Origin: Pseudomonas viridiflava
GTDB taxonomy: Bacteria > Pseudomonadota > Gammaproteobacteria > Pseudomonadales > Pseudomonadaceae
Reading direction: 5' to 3'
NCBI RefSeq assembly: GCF_900589395.1
Contig: NZ_UUIS01000075.1
Location: 124,001 to 188,000, forward strand
Length of the DNA: 64,000 nt
The translations under genes and the position numbers were made by a program. Shown here piece after piece: positions 8,510-17,441 of this stretch. Numbering within the stretch: the stretch's first letter is position 1; each line of letters begins with the position of its first letter. Below the pieces are notes generated by a model. The model was not told the origin of the DNA and ran no database searches. It saw only the letters and a program-made list of their open reading frames with translations.

Positions 8510-9700
8510 CTAGCCTTGCCGGCGAGCAAGCAACTGGCGGGCCCCCAGGTTGCGCAGCAGCGCACCGACCCCGAAGGTCCAGGGGGCGGCGGCATCGCTG
8601 GTGGTCACCGCGTTATGCAGGCTGCCCAGTAATGGGCTGCTGATGCACACCTGGTCGCCTGGCTTGTGGGTGAAGCCGGCGCCGGGATGGTCGCGGTCGT
8701 CGGTGGGGGCGAACAGGGTGCCGAGAAACAGCACGAAACCGTCGGGGTACTGATGGCAGGCGTTGAGCGTCTGGCCCACCAGGTCCTGCGGGTCACGACT
8801 GATCTGGTCCATGGAGCTGGCACCGCGCAACTGGTAGCCCTCCGGGCCGCTGATGTGCAGGTCGACGACGCAGGCGCGCACCGCGTCCAGGTCGAAGTGT
8901 TCGTCGAACAGGCGGATGAACGGGCCGATGACACACGAAGCGTTGTTGTCCTTGGCCTTGCCCAGTAACAGCGCACTGCGGCCTTCGACGTCACGCAGGT
9001 TGACGTCATTGCCCAGCGTGGCGCCATGAATCTGCCCGCGACTGTTGACCGCCAGCACCACTTCCGGCTCGGGGTTGTTCCATTGCGAGCCCGGGTGAAT
9101 GCCAATCTCGCTGGCACTGCCCACTGCTGACAGGATAGGCGCCTTGGTAAAAATTTCGGCATCCGGGCCGATGCCCACTTCCAGGTACTGCGACCACATG
9201 CCTTGCTCGATCAGCAGGGCCTTGAGGCGCAGGGCCGCTTCAGAGCCAGGCTTGACCGCGCGCACGTTGTCGCCAATGGCGGCCCGGACTATCGCGCGTA
9301 CGCTCTCGGCACGGGCCGCATCGCCACCGGCTTTTTCTTCGATCACCCGTTCGATCATGCTGGCGGCGAAGGTCACGCCGGCGGCCTTGATCACTTGCAG
9401 GTCGATGGGCGCCAGCAGGAACGGCCGGGCAGGATCGGCGTGTGGGCCGGTGTTGGCCAGCAGCGCCTCGAGCGTGGCGATGAAACGCCCCGGGGTGGCG
9501 CGCACCGCAGCCAGCGGCGCGTCAAGTTCCAGCAATTCACTGAGGGTGGCAAAGCGTTCGGACAGATCGAAGACACCGTCCGCACGTAGAACGATGGGCG
9601 AGGGGCCGGCAATCGCCCCCGGAATCCAGGCGCGGCCGATCAGGGTGGCGCGCTCGGCGTCCTGGGGCAGGGTGTTTTGCGGTGTCAGTCGAATCGGCAT
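8510..9700 (-). CDS. FAH-family 2-keto-3-deoxy sugar-acid dehydratase-like protein (XylX-like)
   Basis: The 396-residue product starts at an ATG preceded by AGGAA. It has the metal-site E-x-E (NNPEPEVVLAV) and a GNDVNLRD segment, in the arrangement of the ~390-residue FAH proteins that act as 2-keto-3-deoxy-pentonate dehydratases (Caulobacter XylX type), giving 2-oxoglutarate semialdehyde. It is the first gene of the leftward arm, followed by the IlvD/Edd dehydratase, and so plausibly catalyses the next step. No oxoglutarate-semialdehyde dehydrogenase gene is in the window. Function is assigned by family and context only. Confidence 0.75.
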   Translation of the reverse strand: MPIRLTPQNTLPQDAERATLIGRAWIPGAIAGPSPIVLRADGVFDLSERFATLSELLELDAPLAAVRATPGRFIATLEALLANTGPHADPARPFLLAPIDLQVIKAAGVTFAASMIERVIEEKAGGDAARAESVRAIVRAAIGDNVRAVKPGSEAALRLKALLIEQGMWSQYLEVGIGPDAEIFTKAPILSAVGSASEIGIHPGSQWNNPEPEVVLAVNSRGQIHGATLGNDVNLRDVEGRSALLLGKAKDNNASCVIGPFIRLFDEHFDLDAVRACVVDLHISGPEGYQLRGASSMDQISRDPQDLVGQTLNACHQYPDGFVLFLGTLFAPTDDRDHPGAGFTHKPGDQVCISSPLLGSLHNAVTTSDAAAPWTFGVGALLRNLGARQLLARRQG

Positions 9701-9755
9701 GGTCGGTGTTCCTGATTCATGAAGGCTTCACGCTAGGGGGACGCGTGGATAAACT

Positions 9756-9797
9756 CCAATGGCATATTTTCAATCTCCGATAACGTTACGTTATTGG
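9756..9797. promoter_or_regulatory. Bipartite putative LysR operator, leftward arm/regulator promoter
   Basis: CCAATGGCAT (9756-9765) is followed after 12 bases by the 20-bp dyad CGATAACGTTACGTTATTGG (9778-9797). The same two blocks with the same 12-bp spacing recur in inverted orientation at 10766-10807. The site lies between the divergent FAH and LysR genes. Confidence 0.65.
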
Positions 9798-9813
9798 TCT
9801 GCAGGAGCCGCTC

Positions 9814-10764
9814 ATGTCGGAGATGTCCTTTTCCAACTTTTGCAACTGGTTCAAGTTCCGTCATCTGCACCTGATCGACACCCTGGAGCGCACGCGCAAC
9901 ATGCACCATGCCGCCGAGCAGATGAACCTCAGCCAGCCGGCCCTGAGCAAGATGCTCAAGGAAATCGAAAGCCTGCTGGGGTTTGCCGTGTTCGAGCGCT
10001 TGCCGCGCAGCATGGTGCCTACACCGCTGGGTGCCGAGGTGGTGCGCTATGCGCAGCTGGCCCTGAACGACGCCCGGACCTTTGTCGAACGCATCAATAA
10101 CCTCAATGCCGGCGGTCATGGCCACCTCAGGGTCGGCGGTATCTTCGCCGCCACCGCCGTGGTGCTGCCTGAGGCCATCGTGCAGATCAAGGCGCGCTGG
10201 CCGCTGCTGGCCATCGAAGTGGTGGAGCAGACCAGCGACCACCTGATGGGCATGCTCGAAGAACGCACGCTGGACCTGGCCATCGGCCGCTTTACCGACC
10301 AGAGCCAGCGCCAGCGCTATGACTTCCAGGCGTTGGCGCCCGAGCCGTTCTGCCTGGTGGTCAACAGCCGGCATCCCTTGTGCGAGGCCGGGCCCATGAC
10401 CTTGCAGCAACTGGTGGACTGGCCGTGGATGTTCTACCCCAAGGGCACGCCGATTCGCGGGCAGATGGAAAGCGTGTTTGCCCAGGCCAACGTGGCGGTG
10501 CCACGCAATACCATCGAAACCATTTCGATGCAGACCTTCCTCAAGGTCCTGCAGGGCGGGCCGATGATCGGCATGCTGCCCGACGCCATGGTTCAGGCCC
10601 AGGTCGACAGCGGGCTGTTGAAGCGACTCGATACGCCGCTGTACCTGACCCCGCAGTACTACGGCATCCTGACCCGCAAAGGCGAGCAACTGGCCGCGCC
10701 GGTGCGCGAATTCGCCGATATCCTGCTGCGCAACGCGGCACGCGAGCGCGACAGACAGCCCTGA
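9814..10764 (+). CDS. LysR-family regulator of the sugar-acid island
   Basis: The 316-residue product starts at an ATG 6 bases after CAGGAG. An N-terminal winged HTH (about residues 15-75, with AAEQMNLSQPALSKMLKEIE) is followed by a LysR substrate-binding domain. It resembles the GbpR/GalR-like subgroup that controls sugar or sugar-acid genes. It lies divergent to the dehydratase arm and co-directional with the MFS/SDR/FAH arm. Matching bipartite sites flank the gene on both sides, suggesting control of both arms and autoregulation. Confidence 0.88.
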   Translation: MSEMSFSNFCNWFKFRHLHLIDTLERTRNMHHAAEQMNLSQPALSKMLKEIESLLGFAVFERLPRSMVPTPLGAEVVRYAQLALNDARTFVERINNLNAGGHGHLRVGGIFAATAVVLPEAIVQIKARWPLLAIEVVEQTSDHLMGMLEERTLDLAIGRFTDQSQRQRYDFQALAPEPFCLVVNSRHPLCEAGPMTLQQLVDWPWMFYPKGTPIRGQMESVFAQANVAVPRNTIETISMQTFLKVLQGGPMIGMLPDAMVQAQVDSGLLKRLDTPLYLTPQYYGILTRKGEQLAAPVREFADILLRNAARERDRQP

Positions 10765-10765
10765 T

Positions 10766-10807
10766 CCAATAACCAGACGTTATCGTTTAATCCAAAAATG
10801 CCATTGG
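10766..10807. promoter_or_regulatory. Bipartite putative LysR operator, rightward arm
   Basis: CCAATAACCAGACGTTATCG (10766-10785), a 12-bp gap, then ATGCCATTGG (10798-10807) is the inverted counterpart of the 9756-9797 site. It starts just after the LysR stop codon and about 160 bases before the MFS gene. Confidence 0.65.
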
Positions 10808-10966
10808 GATTGAATCGGTACGTGACCTAGATTACTGACCATTGCCTCACGGTCAGGCCCCCCCTCCTGGCCGCCCTGCAACGGTGACAACCCGTATGCA
10901 GGGTCTGGCGACAACCCGACTCAATAAAAACAATCAGGCATGCAGGCATGCCCAAGGGTTAACTCC

Positions 10967-12346
10967 ATGCAACCAGATTCAGCGCATTCGCACGCCCCCG
11001 ATCCGGCCTTTGAGGAACGTACCTACCGCAAGGTCATCTTCAGGATCCTGCCGGTGTTGTTGCTGTGTTACATCGCCGCCTACCTGGACCGGGTGAATAT
11101 CGGCTTCGCCAAGCTGGACATGCTCAACGACCTGCAATTCAGCAACACGGTCTACGCTTTGGGCGCCAGTATGTTTTTCTGGGGCTATTTCCTCTTCGAG
11201 GTGCCCAGCAACCTGTTGCTGCATCGCTTTGGCGCCCGCTTCTGGATCGCCCGCATCATGCTGACCTGGGCGGTCATTTCCATGGCGGTGGCTTTCACCG
11301 TGCCGCTGGCCGCGTTTTTCAACATCCAGGCCAGCAGCATGTTCTACATCCTGCGGTTTTTGCTGGGTGTGTGTGAGGCCGGGTTCTTTCCGGGCGTGAT
11401 CCTGTACCTCAACTATTGGTTTCCTACCCACCGGCAAAGCCGCGTGATGTCCGGGTTCCTCATTGCCTTGCCAATCAGCCTGACCCTGGGCGGCGCGCTC
11501 TCGGGCTGGCTGATGAGCGCCATGCAAGGGGTCCATGGCCTGGCCGGCTGGCAGTGGATGCTGCTGATCGAAGGCGTGCCCTCGATTGTCATGGCGGTGG
11601 TGGTGATCGTTTTCCTGTGCGATGGCATCGACAAGGCCACCTGGCTCGATGACAAGGAAAAGGCACTGCTCAAGGCCAATCTCAACAGCGAAAACGCCGG
11701 CAAGGTCTCGCGCCTGGGCGAGGTGTTTTTCAACCCCAAGGTGTGGCTGCTGATCCTGATCCTGCTGACCTTCAACACCGGTTTCTACGGCCTGGCGTTC
11801 TGGATGCCCTCGATTATCAAGAGTGCCGGGGTCACCAGCAGCCTGGAAATCGGCTTGTTGACCGCGATTCCGTATGGCGTGGCCATGGTGGTGATGCTGC
11901 TCAATGCCCGCCATTCCAACCGCACCGGCGAGCGCCGGCTGCATGCGGCGATCCCGGCCTTCATTGGCGGTGTCGGCCTGATGCTCAGCGCCTATTTTGC
12001 CCATGACCTGGTGTTGTCGGTGCTGTTTCTGACCGTGGCGGCGTCGGGGATTCTCAGCCTGATGCCCATCTACTGGACGCTGCCAGGCACCTTGCTGTCG
12101 GGCGTGGCAGCGGCGGCCGGCATCGGCATGATCAACGCCTTCGGCAACCTGTCAGGCTTTGCCGGCTCGATGATTACCGCCACGGCCGAAACCCTGACCG
12201 GCAATATCAACAACGGCACTTATGTGCTGGCGTTGAGCCTGTTCATCTGCGGTGGCCTGATCCTGGCCATTCCGCGCAGCATGCTCAGCCGGCACGCTGA
12301 CAACACCCTGGTGCTTGCATCGACCCTGACCATGGAGAAGGCATGA
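10967..12346 (+). CDS. MFS transporter, anion:cation symporter family
   Basis: The start at 10967 (MQPDSAHS) follows AAGGG (10954-10958) and gives 459 residues; an ATG at 10940 is a weaker alternative. Twelve hydrophobic segments are apparent. The first holds LLLCYIAAYLDRVNIGFAK, typical of the ACS family that imports hexuronates, tartrate, glucarate and related sugar acids with H+. It begins the rightward arm and overlaps the SDR gene by 4 bases (ATGA). It is the probable importer of the sugar acid handled by the island. Confidence 0.88.
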   Translation: MQPDSAHSHAPDPAFEERTYRKVIFRILPVLLLCYIAAYLDRVNIGFAKLDMLNDLQFSNTVYALGASMFFWGYFLFEVPSNLLLHRFGARFWIARIMLTWAVISMAVAFTVPLAAFFNIQASSMFYILRFLLGVCEAGFFPGVILYLNYWFPTHRQSRVMSGFLIALPISLTLGGALSGWLMSAMQGVHGLAGWQWMLLIEGVPSIVMAVVVIVFLCDGIDKATWLDDKEKALLKANLNSENAGKVSRLGEVFFNPKVWLLILILLTFNTGFYGLAFWMPSIIKSAGVTSSLEIGLLTAIPYGVAMVVMLLNARHSNRTGERRLHAAIPAFIGGVGLMLSAYFAHDLVLSVLFLTVAASGILSLMPIYWTLPGTLLSGVAAAAGIGMINAFGNLSGFAGSMITATAETLTGNINNGTYVLALSLFICGGLILAIPRSMLSRHADNTLVLASTLTMEKA

Positions 12347-13083
12347 ACATGAACCACAAGCGTGTGCTGATCACCGCTGCCGCACAGGGCATCGGCCTGG
12401 CCAGCGCCAGGGCCTTCGTCGCCGCCGGTGCCGAGGTGATCGCCACTGACCTGGATATTAGAGGTCTGCAAGGCATCGAAGGCCTGCAGGCGCTGCCCCT
12501 GGACGTGACCTCGGCAGCGGCGATCACAGCCCTGAGCGAGCAGCTCGGCCCGGTGGATGTGCTGTTCAACTGTGCAGGCTTTGTGCATGCCGGCAGCATC
12601 ATGGCCTGCGATGAGTCAGCCTGGCAGCGCTCGCTGGACCTGAACGTCACGGCCATGTATCGCACCATTCGTGCGTTTCTGCCTGGCATGCTCGAACGTG
12701 GCGGTGGCTCGATTGTCAACATGGCGTCCGTGGTTTCCAGCATCAAGGCGGTGCCTGATCGCTTTGCCTATGCCGCCAGCAAGGCGGCGGTGGTCGGCCT
12801 GACCAAGGCGGTGGCCGCCGACTTCGTTGGCCAGGGCATCCGCTGCAATGCCATTTGCCCGGGCACCGTGGAGTCACCGTCATTGCGCGACCGCATTGCC
12901 GAGCAGGCCCGGCAGCAGGGCGTCAGCCAGGAACAGGTGTTCCAGCAGTTCCTGGCCCGCCAGCCCATGGGCCGGATCGGGCGGCCCGAAGAAATCGCCA
13001 GCCTGGTGCTGTACCTCGGTTCCGACGCCAGCGCCTACACCACCGGCACCGTGCATGTCATCGATGGCGGCATGAGCCTCTGA
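12343..13083 (+). CDS. SDR dehydrogenase, 2-keto-3-deoxy-L-fuconate dehydrogenase-like
   Basis: This is a 246-residue classical SDR. It shows TAAAQGIG (residues 10-17), NCAG and the catalytic YAASK (Y-x3-K), and ends in DGGMSL. The sequence resembles the dehydrogenases that oxidise C4 of 2-keto-3-deoxy sugar acids (KDF dehydrogenase type) with NAD+. It is coupled to the MFS gene and followed 35 bases later by an FAH hydrolase, the canonical partner that splits 2,4-diketo-3-deoxy acids. The pairing makes the role likely; the exact substrate is inferred. Confidence 0.82.
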   Translation: MNMNHKRVLITAAAQGIGLASARAFVAAGAEVIATDLDIRGLQGIEGLQALPLDVTSAAAITALSEQLGPVDVLFNCAGFVHAGSIMACDESAWQRSLDLNVTAMYRTIRAFLPGMLERGGGSIVNMASVVSSIKAVPDRFAYAASKAAVVGLTKAVAADFVGQGIRCNAICPGTVESPSLRDRIAEQARQQGVSQEQVFQQFLARQPMGRIGRPEEIASLVLYLGSDASAYTTGTVHVIDGGMSL

Positions 13084-13118
13084 ATACCATTCTGTCCTCA
13101 GCCCCCTCAGGAGCATCC

Positions 13119-13967
13119 ATGAAATTACTTCGCTACGGTCCCAAGGGTTTCGAGAAACCCGGTCTGCTCGACGCCAATAATCATCTGCGTGACCTGTCGG
13201 GGCATGTGCCTGACATTGCCGGGGAGGCCTTGAGCCCGGCCGGCCTGGCCATGCTGGCCAGCCTCGACCCCGAAAGCCTGCCCCGGGTGCCGGGCAGCCC
13301 GCGCCTGGGCGCCTGTGTAGGACAGGTGGGCAAGTTTATCTGCATTGGCCTGAACTACGCCGATCATGCCGCCGAATCGGGCATGGACGTTCCTGAACAA
13401 CCGATCATCTTCAACAAATGGACCAGTGCCATTTGTGGGCCCAACGACGATATTGAAATCCCGCGTGGCTCGCTCAAGACCGACTGGGAGGTGGAGCTGG
13501 GCGTAGTCATCGGGCGGGGTGGGCGTTACATCGATGAGGCCAACGCCATGGAGCACGTCGCCGGTTATTGCGTGATCAATGATGTCTCCGAGCGCGAGTG
13601 GCAACTGGAACGCGGTGGCAGCTGGGACAAGGGCAAGGGCTTTGACACGTTCGGTCCGCTGGGGCCGTGGCTGGTGACCCGCGACGAAATTCCCGACCCG
13701 CATGCGCTGAATCTATGGCTGGAAGTGGACGGTCATCGTTACCAGCAGGGCAACACCCGCACCCTGATCTTCAGCGTGCCGCAGCTGATCGCCTACCTGA
13801 GCCGCTGCATGAGCCTGCAACCAGGGGATGTGATTTCCACCGGCACGCCACCGGGTGTCGGCCTGGGCATCAAGCCGGACCCGGTGTTCCTGCGGGCCGG
13901 GCAGACCATGCGCCTGGGCATTGACGGGCTGGGTGAGCAACGGCAAATGACGGTGCAGGCCGACTGA
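13119..13967 (+). CDS. FAH-family 2,4-diketo-3-deoxy sugar-acid hydrolase
   Basis: The ATG at 13119 follows CAGGAG and gives 282 residues; the open frame extends upstream inside the SDR gene but without support. It has the canonical FAH features: GLNYADHAAESG, DWEVELGVVIG, GYCVINDVSERE and the terminal STGTPPGVG. Close family members hydrolyse 2,4-diketo-3-deoxy-L-fuconate or rhamnonate to pyruvate plus lactate, or the pentonate analogue to pyruvate plus glycolate. It sits directly after the SDR and ends at a strong hairpin. It is clearly different from the 396-residue FAH protein of the same island. Confidence 0.85.
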   Translation: MKLLRYGPKGFEKPGLLDANNHLRDLSGHVPDIAGEALSPAGLAMLASLDPESLPRVPGSPRLGACVGQVGKFICIGLNYADHAAESGMDVPEQPIIFNKWTSAICGPNDDIEIPRGSLKTDWEVELGVVIGRGGRYIDEANAMEHVAGYCVINDVSEREWQLERGGSWDKGKGFDTFGPLGPWLVTRDEIPDPHALNLWLEVDGHRYQQGNTRTLIFSVPQLIAYLSRCMSLQPGDVISTGTPPGVGLGIKPDPVFLRAGQTMRLGIDGLGEQRQMTVQAD

Positions 13968-13993
13968 CCGGTATTGGCCGGCATTGCCTGGCA

Positions 13994-14029
13994 GTGTCGC
14001 CAGCACCTTTGAGTCGGTGCTGGCGACAC
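13994..14029. terminator. Strong hairpin after the sugar-acid operon
   Basis: GTGTCGCCAGCACC (13994-14007) pairs perfectly with 14016-14029 across an 8-base loop. It lies between the convergent FAH and DUF4440-like genes. There is no clear T-run, so it may act from either side or mainly protect the mRNA. Confidence 0.65.
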
Positions 14030-14051
14030 GGGTCCTGCCAGAGGGGAAATA

Positions 14052-14480
14052 TCAGAAGCGAAAGGCCTGACGACCGATCAACAGCCACTGGCCGCTCTGC
14101 TTCTGCCAGATCTGAAAGTTTTCGATTTCAGTGGGCACGACTTTTCCACTGTTTACCGCCTGAGCCGAAAAGTGGTTGCGCACCAGCGCCACATCGCCGG
14201 ACAGGGTGATCTTCTGGTTGAGCATTTTCAGCTCGTTGAACGCGCTTTTACCGGTCTCGATGTCGGCGATGAACGCCTGCTTGTCCTGAATGTTGCCGCT
14301 TGAATGCCCATACGTCAGGTTGTCAGCGGTCAGTGCCTTGAGCTGCGGTATATCCTTGTGCCACATGGCTTGGGTCAGCTTGTCCACGGCGGTGGCAACA
14401 TCGGTTTCATCACTGGTTGCGGCGGCGACATAGCCGGTGAACAGGCACAGGAAACCTACCAGCAATTTCAGCTTTTTCAT
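14052..14480 (-). CDS. Secreted NTF2-like (DUF4440/SnoaL-type) protein
   Basis: The 142-residue product has an N-terminal signal peptide (MKKLKLLVGFLCLFTGYVAA, then ATSDE) and one NTF2-fold domain with the DUF4440-like ending NFQIWQKQSGQWLLIGRQAF. Such domains often bind small ligands or act as enzymes, but no catalytic set can be named. It is expected in the periplasm. It runs toward the sugar-acid operon and is separated from it by a hairpin. A function link to its neighbours is not evident. Confidence 0.75.
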   Translation of the reverse strand: MKKLKLLVGFLCLFTGYVAAATSDETDVATAVDKLTQAMWHKDIPQLKALTADNLTYGHSSGNIQDKQAFIADIETGKSAFNELKMLNQKITLSGDVALVRNHFSAQAVNSGKVVPTEIENFQIWQKQSGQWLLIGRQAFRF

Positions 14481-14623
14481 GCTCAGATCCTTTTGTTGTA
14501 TTTATCGGAAACGAAACGTCGCAGATGATCGCATTTGTACGTCATCGTACAACGCGAAGGATTCTGCCTGTCTAGTGAGCGTAAATGCAACCGTTTGTAA
14601 GACCAAAGAAGGCGTTCCGGAGG

Positions 14624-15496
14624 TTAGCGCGTCAGGCTTGCGGCCTCGACGATCAGCGCTGCCAGCGCATCGACCTGGGGATTGAGCCGCGCGCTGGCGC
14701 GGTGCACCAGGCCCACGTCGCGGTGAAAGGTGTGCACGCCCAGTGCCAGCGCCCGCACCGAGCCCGGCCAGGCCGTGCCGTGAATGTGCGGTACCAGCGC
14801 CACGCCCACCCCCTTGGCCACCAGCTTGACGATGGCCTCCTGTTCATCCAGCTCGCACAGCTCGCGGGGCCGCAGATGCATGTGTTTCAGGAAGCGCTCG
14901 ACCTGTCGGCCGCCAAATGAGGTGCGGTCGTAGCGGATGAACGGCTGTGTCGACAGCAGGGTCAGCCAGTCATCGCCGGGCACGCTTTGCGGCACGATCA
15001 GGCAATAGGGCTCGCTGGCCAGCGCCGTCCAGGTCAGGTCACTGTGCAACGAGAACGGCGGGCGGATGATGGCTGCCATGTCGATCTCGCCGGCATCCAC
15101 CAGGTCGACCAGCGCCATCGACACCCCCGGCACAATCCGTGTACGGCACTGGGCAAATTGCGTGTGAAAACGCGCCAGTGCATCGGGCAGCACATTGCGC
15201 TGGATCGACACGATCGCGCCAATGGTAAGCAGGGTCGAGGCCGGCACACCCGGGCTGCTGTGGCCCAGTTCGTTGTACATCTGCACCAGTGTTTGCGCCT
15301 TCAACAGCATTTCCTGGCCACGACCATTCAAATGCGCCGCCCGCCCGGTGCGGTCGAACAGTTCAAACCCCAGCTCCGCTTCCAGCCGCTGCATCTGCGC
15401 ACTGACGGCGGCCTGGGTCAGACCGACACGGTGGGCGGCGGCGGCAAACGTGCCTTCACGCGCAACGGCAATCAGGGTCTTGAGCTCACGGATCAT
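14624..15496 (-). CDS. LysR-family transcriptional regulator
   Basis: The start at the ATG 15496 follows AGGA; the upstream TTG at 15502 is less likely. The 290-residue protein has an N-terminal HTH (FAAAAHRVGLTQAAVSAQMQRLE) and a substrate-binding domain. It is divergent from the VOC-family gene, with about 150 bases between them, so that gene is the natural target. Confidence 0.85.
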   Translation of the reverse strand: MIRELKTLIAVAREGTFAAAAHRVGLTQAAVSAQMQRLEAELGFELFDRTGRAAHLNGRGQEMLLKAQTLVQMYNELGHSSPGVPASTLLTIGAIVSIQRNVLPDALARFHTQFAQCRTRIVPGVSMALVDLVDAGEIDMAAIIRPPFSLHSDLTWTALASEPYCLIVPQSVPGDDWLTLLSTQPFIRYDRTSFGGRQVERFLKHMHLRPRELCELDEQEAIVKLVAKGVGVALVPHIHGTAWPGSVRALALGVHTFHRDVGLVHRASARLNPQVDALAALIVEAASLTR

Positions 15497-15645
15497 GTAC
15501 AAATTTCCTTTGTGCTAACCACAAAATCATATTGTTTTTTTTATTGAGTGGTGAAGCTTACTCTTTTACCCATCAGCACCGCAGCGTCATGACGTTCAGG
15601 CGGCTGAATCACACCACCCATAAAAACCACACTGTGGAGTTCCTG

Positions 15646-16071
15646 ATGAGCCTTTCTCCTTTTCACCTGGCAATCCCCGTTTACGACCTGGCCGCGACCC
15701 GTGCCTTTTACGGCGAAGTCTTCGGCCTGGAAGAAGGTCGCTCCAGCGCGCAATGGGTCGACTTCAACTTTTACGGCCACCAACTGGTGATCCACGAACA
15801 CCCCAAGACTGCCTCGCAAGAGAGCGTGCACAGCAACCCGGTCGATGGTCATGACGTCCCGGTGCCGCACTTCGGCATCATCCTGCAATGGGAACAGTGG
15901 GAAGCGTTGGCGGAGCGCTTGAAGTCGTTCGGCACCGAGTTTGTGATCGAGCCCTATATTCGTTTCAAAGGCCAGGTGGGCGAACAGGCGACCATGTTCC
16001 TGTTCGATCCGTGCGGCAATGCCCTTGAGTTCAAGGCATTCAAGGACATGAGCCAATTGTTTGCCAGGTAA
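15646..16071 (+). CDS. VOC (glyoxalase/dioxygenase fold) family protein
   Basis: The ATG at 15646 follows GTGGAG and gives 141 residues; the frame extends upstream without a ribosome site. It shows an early metal-ligand segment (FHLAIPVYDLAATRAFYGEVFGL), a central H and a late FDPCGNALEFKAF, the usual VOC pattern of a metal site built from H, H and E. The reaction is unknown; the family spans glyoxalases, extradiol dioxygenases and resistance proteins. It is divergent from a LysR gene and ends in a terminator. Confidence 0.82.
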   Translation: MSLSPFHLAIPVYDLAATRAFYGEVFGLEEGRSSAQWVDFNFYGHQLVIHEHPKTASQESVHSNPVDGHDVPVPHFGIILQWEQWEALAERLKSFGTEFVIEPYIRFKGQVGEQATMFLFDPCGNALEFKAFKDMSQLFAR

Positions 16072-16086
16072 GTCACCTCTTCTGAT

Positions 16087-16113
16087 AAAGCGCCCCACGG
16101 CGTGGGGCGCTTT
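16087..16113 (+). terminator. Rho-independent-type terminator after the VOC gene
   Basis: AAAGCGCCCCACG pairs with CGTGGGGCGCTTT around a short loop and ends in TTTAT, 16 bases after the stop codon. Confidence 0.8.
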
Positions 16114-16173
16114 ATCTGTCGCGCTACGGCTTTTAGCTAACGCCGCTCTCCCACTCCAATAAGAAGACTGGAC

Positions 16174-17433
16174 ATGAAGCGTATACCCCTGGTTTGGCAA
16201 ATCGTTGCCGGGCTGTTGCTTGGCGTGCTTGTCGGTTGGTACTTGAACAACCATCCTCTTTACCAGCAATGGGTCAGTGCAGAGATCCTCAAGCCCCTAG
16301 GCGATATCTTTATTCGCATGATGAAGATGGTCGTGGTGCCCATTGTGTTCTGTTGCATGATCCTGGGGATCGCCGGCGGCGGTGATAACACGTCATTTGG
16401 CCGCATGGGCGCCAAGGCCATGGCTTACTTCTTTGCTATTACCAGCCTGGCGATCGTACTGGGCCTGTGCCTGGCCAACCTGTTCGAGCCAGGTGTCGGC
16501 ACGGACATCTCCGGAATGACCACGGCCACGGTGGCCTTGAAAACCGAGCCCTCCAAGGGCGCGCTGGTGATTGTGCAGAACATTGTCCCGGACAATATCT
16601 TTGTTGCCTTGACCGAGGCGAAACTGTTATCGATTTTGTTCTTTTCAGTGCTGTTGGGCATGGCGCTCAATGCCTTGCCACGAGAACGAAGTGCACCGGT
16701 TATTACGGTGGTCCAGGGACTGAGCGACGCCATGTTCAAGGTCGTGAGTTTCGTCATGGCGTATGCGCCGATCGGGGTGTTCGGCATGATCGGTGCGACC
16801 GTGGCCACCTTTGGTTTCGCTTCGCTGTTGCCCCTGTTGAAACTGATCGCAGTGGTGTATCTGGCGCTGGTCATGTTTGCACTGGTGGTGCTGGGCGGGA
16901 TTTGCTATTGGCTGGGCGAAAACATCTTTGCCTTGATCAGGTATTTCCGCGACGAATTGATCCTGGCCTTTTCCAGTGCTGCCTCGGCGGCGGTCATGCC
17001 GCAATTAATGAACAAACTTGAAGCCTATGGCGTACCCCGGCGTATTGTCAGCTTTGTGGTGCCGGTGGGTTATGCCTTCAACCTGGATGGCGCGTCGATC
17101 TTTTTAGGGGTGGCAACCCTCTTTGTGGCGCAGTTGTACGGCATCGACCTGTCGTTGTCGCAGCAGGTCCTGCTGGTGGTGACCATGGTGCTGACCTCCA
17201 AGGGCGCCGCCGGCGTGCCGGGGTTTGCGATCATCATTCTGTCCGCGACCCTGGCCTCGGCCGGCCTGCCGCTTGAGGGCGTGGCCCTGATTGCCGGCAT
17301 CTTCCGCATCATCGACAGCGGTACCACGACCCTGAACGTGCTGGGCAACGCCATTGCACCGTTGGTGATCGCCCGCTGGGAAAAGGTCGAGCTGGTTCGC
17401 AATGTCCCCGAAAAAACCGGGCAGCCGGGCTGA
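16174..17433 (+). CDS. Dicarboxylate/amino-acid:cation symporter (DAACS family)
   Basis: The 419-residue inner-membrane protein has the DAACS hallmarks: a serine-rich stretch (FSSAASAAVMPQLMNKL, about residues 269-285), GYAFNLDGASIF and SKGAAGVPGF. Family members import glutamate/aspartate or C4-dicarboxylates with H+ or Na+. Because a genuine DctA sits elsewhere in the window (23072), this is more likely a GltP-type or specialised paralogue. It is isolated by a terminator upstream and a convergent TetR gene 8 bases downstream. Confidence 0.88.
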   Translation: MKRIPLVWQIVAGLLLGVLVGWYLNNHPLYQQWVSAEILKPLGDIFIRMMKMVVVPIVFCCMILGIAGGGDNTSFGRMGAKAMAYFFAITSLAIVLGLCLANLFEPGVGTDISGMTTATVALKTEPSKGALVIVQNIVPDNIFVALTEAKLLSILFFSVLLGMALNALPRERSAPVITVVQGLSDAMFKVVSFVMAYAPIGVFGMIGATVATFGFASLLPLLKLIAVVYLALVMFALVVLGGICYWLGENIFALIRYFRDELILAFSSAASAAVMPQLMNKLEAYGVPRRIVSFVVPVGYAFNLDGASIFLGVATLFVAQLYGIDLSLSQQVLLVVTMVLTSKGAAGVPGFAIIILSATLASAGLPLEGVALIAGIFRIIDSGTTTLNVLGNAIAPLVIARWEKVELVRNVPEKTGQPG

Positions 17434-17441
17434 GCATTGCT

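Noticed and set aside
7028..8632. A 534-codon open frame on the + strand opposite the IlvD/Edd dehydratase
   Set aside because: It is a shadow of high-GC coding sequence; its translation is low-complexity (R, G, H, A rich), while the minus strand encodes a full dehydratase with Fe-S cysteines.
12855..13118. Upstream extension of the second FAH gene
   Set aside because: It overlaps the SDR gene in another frame; the ATG at 13119 with CAGGAG gives the usual family length.
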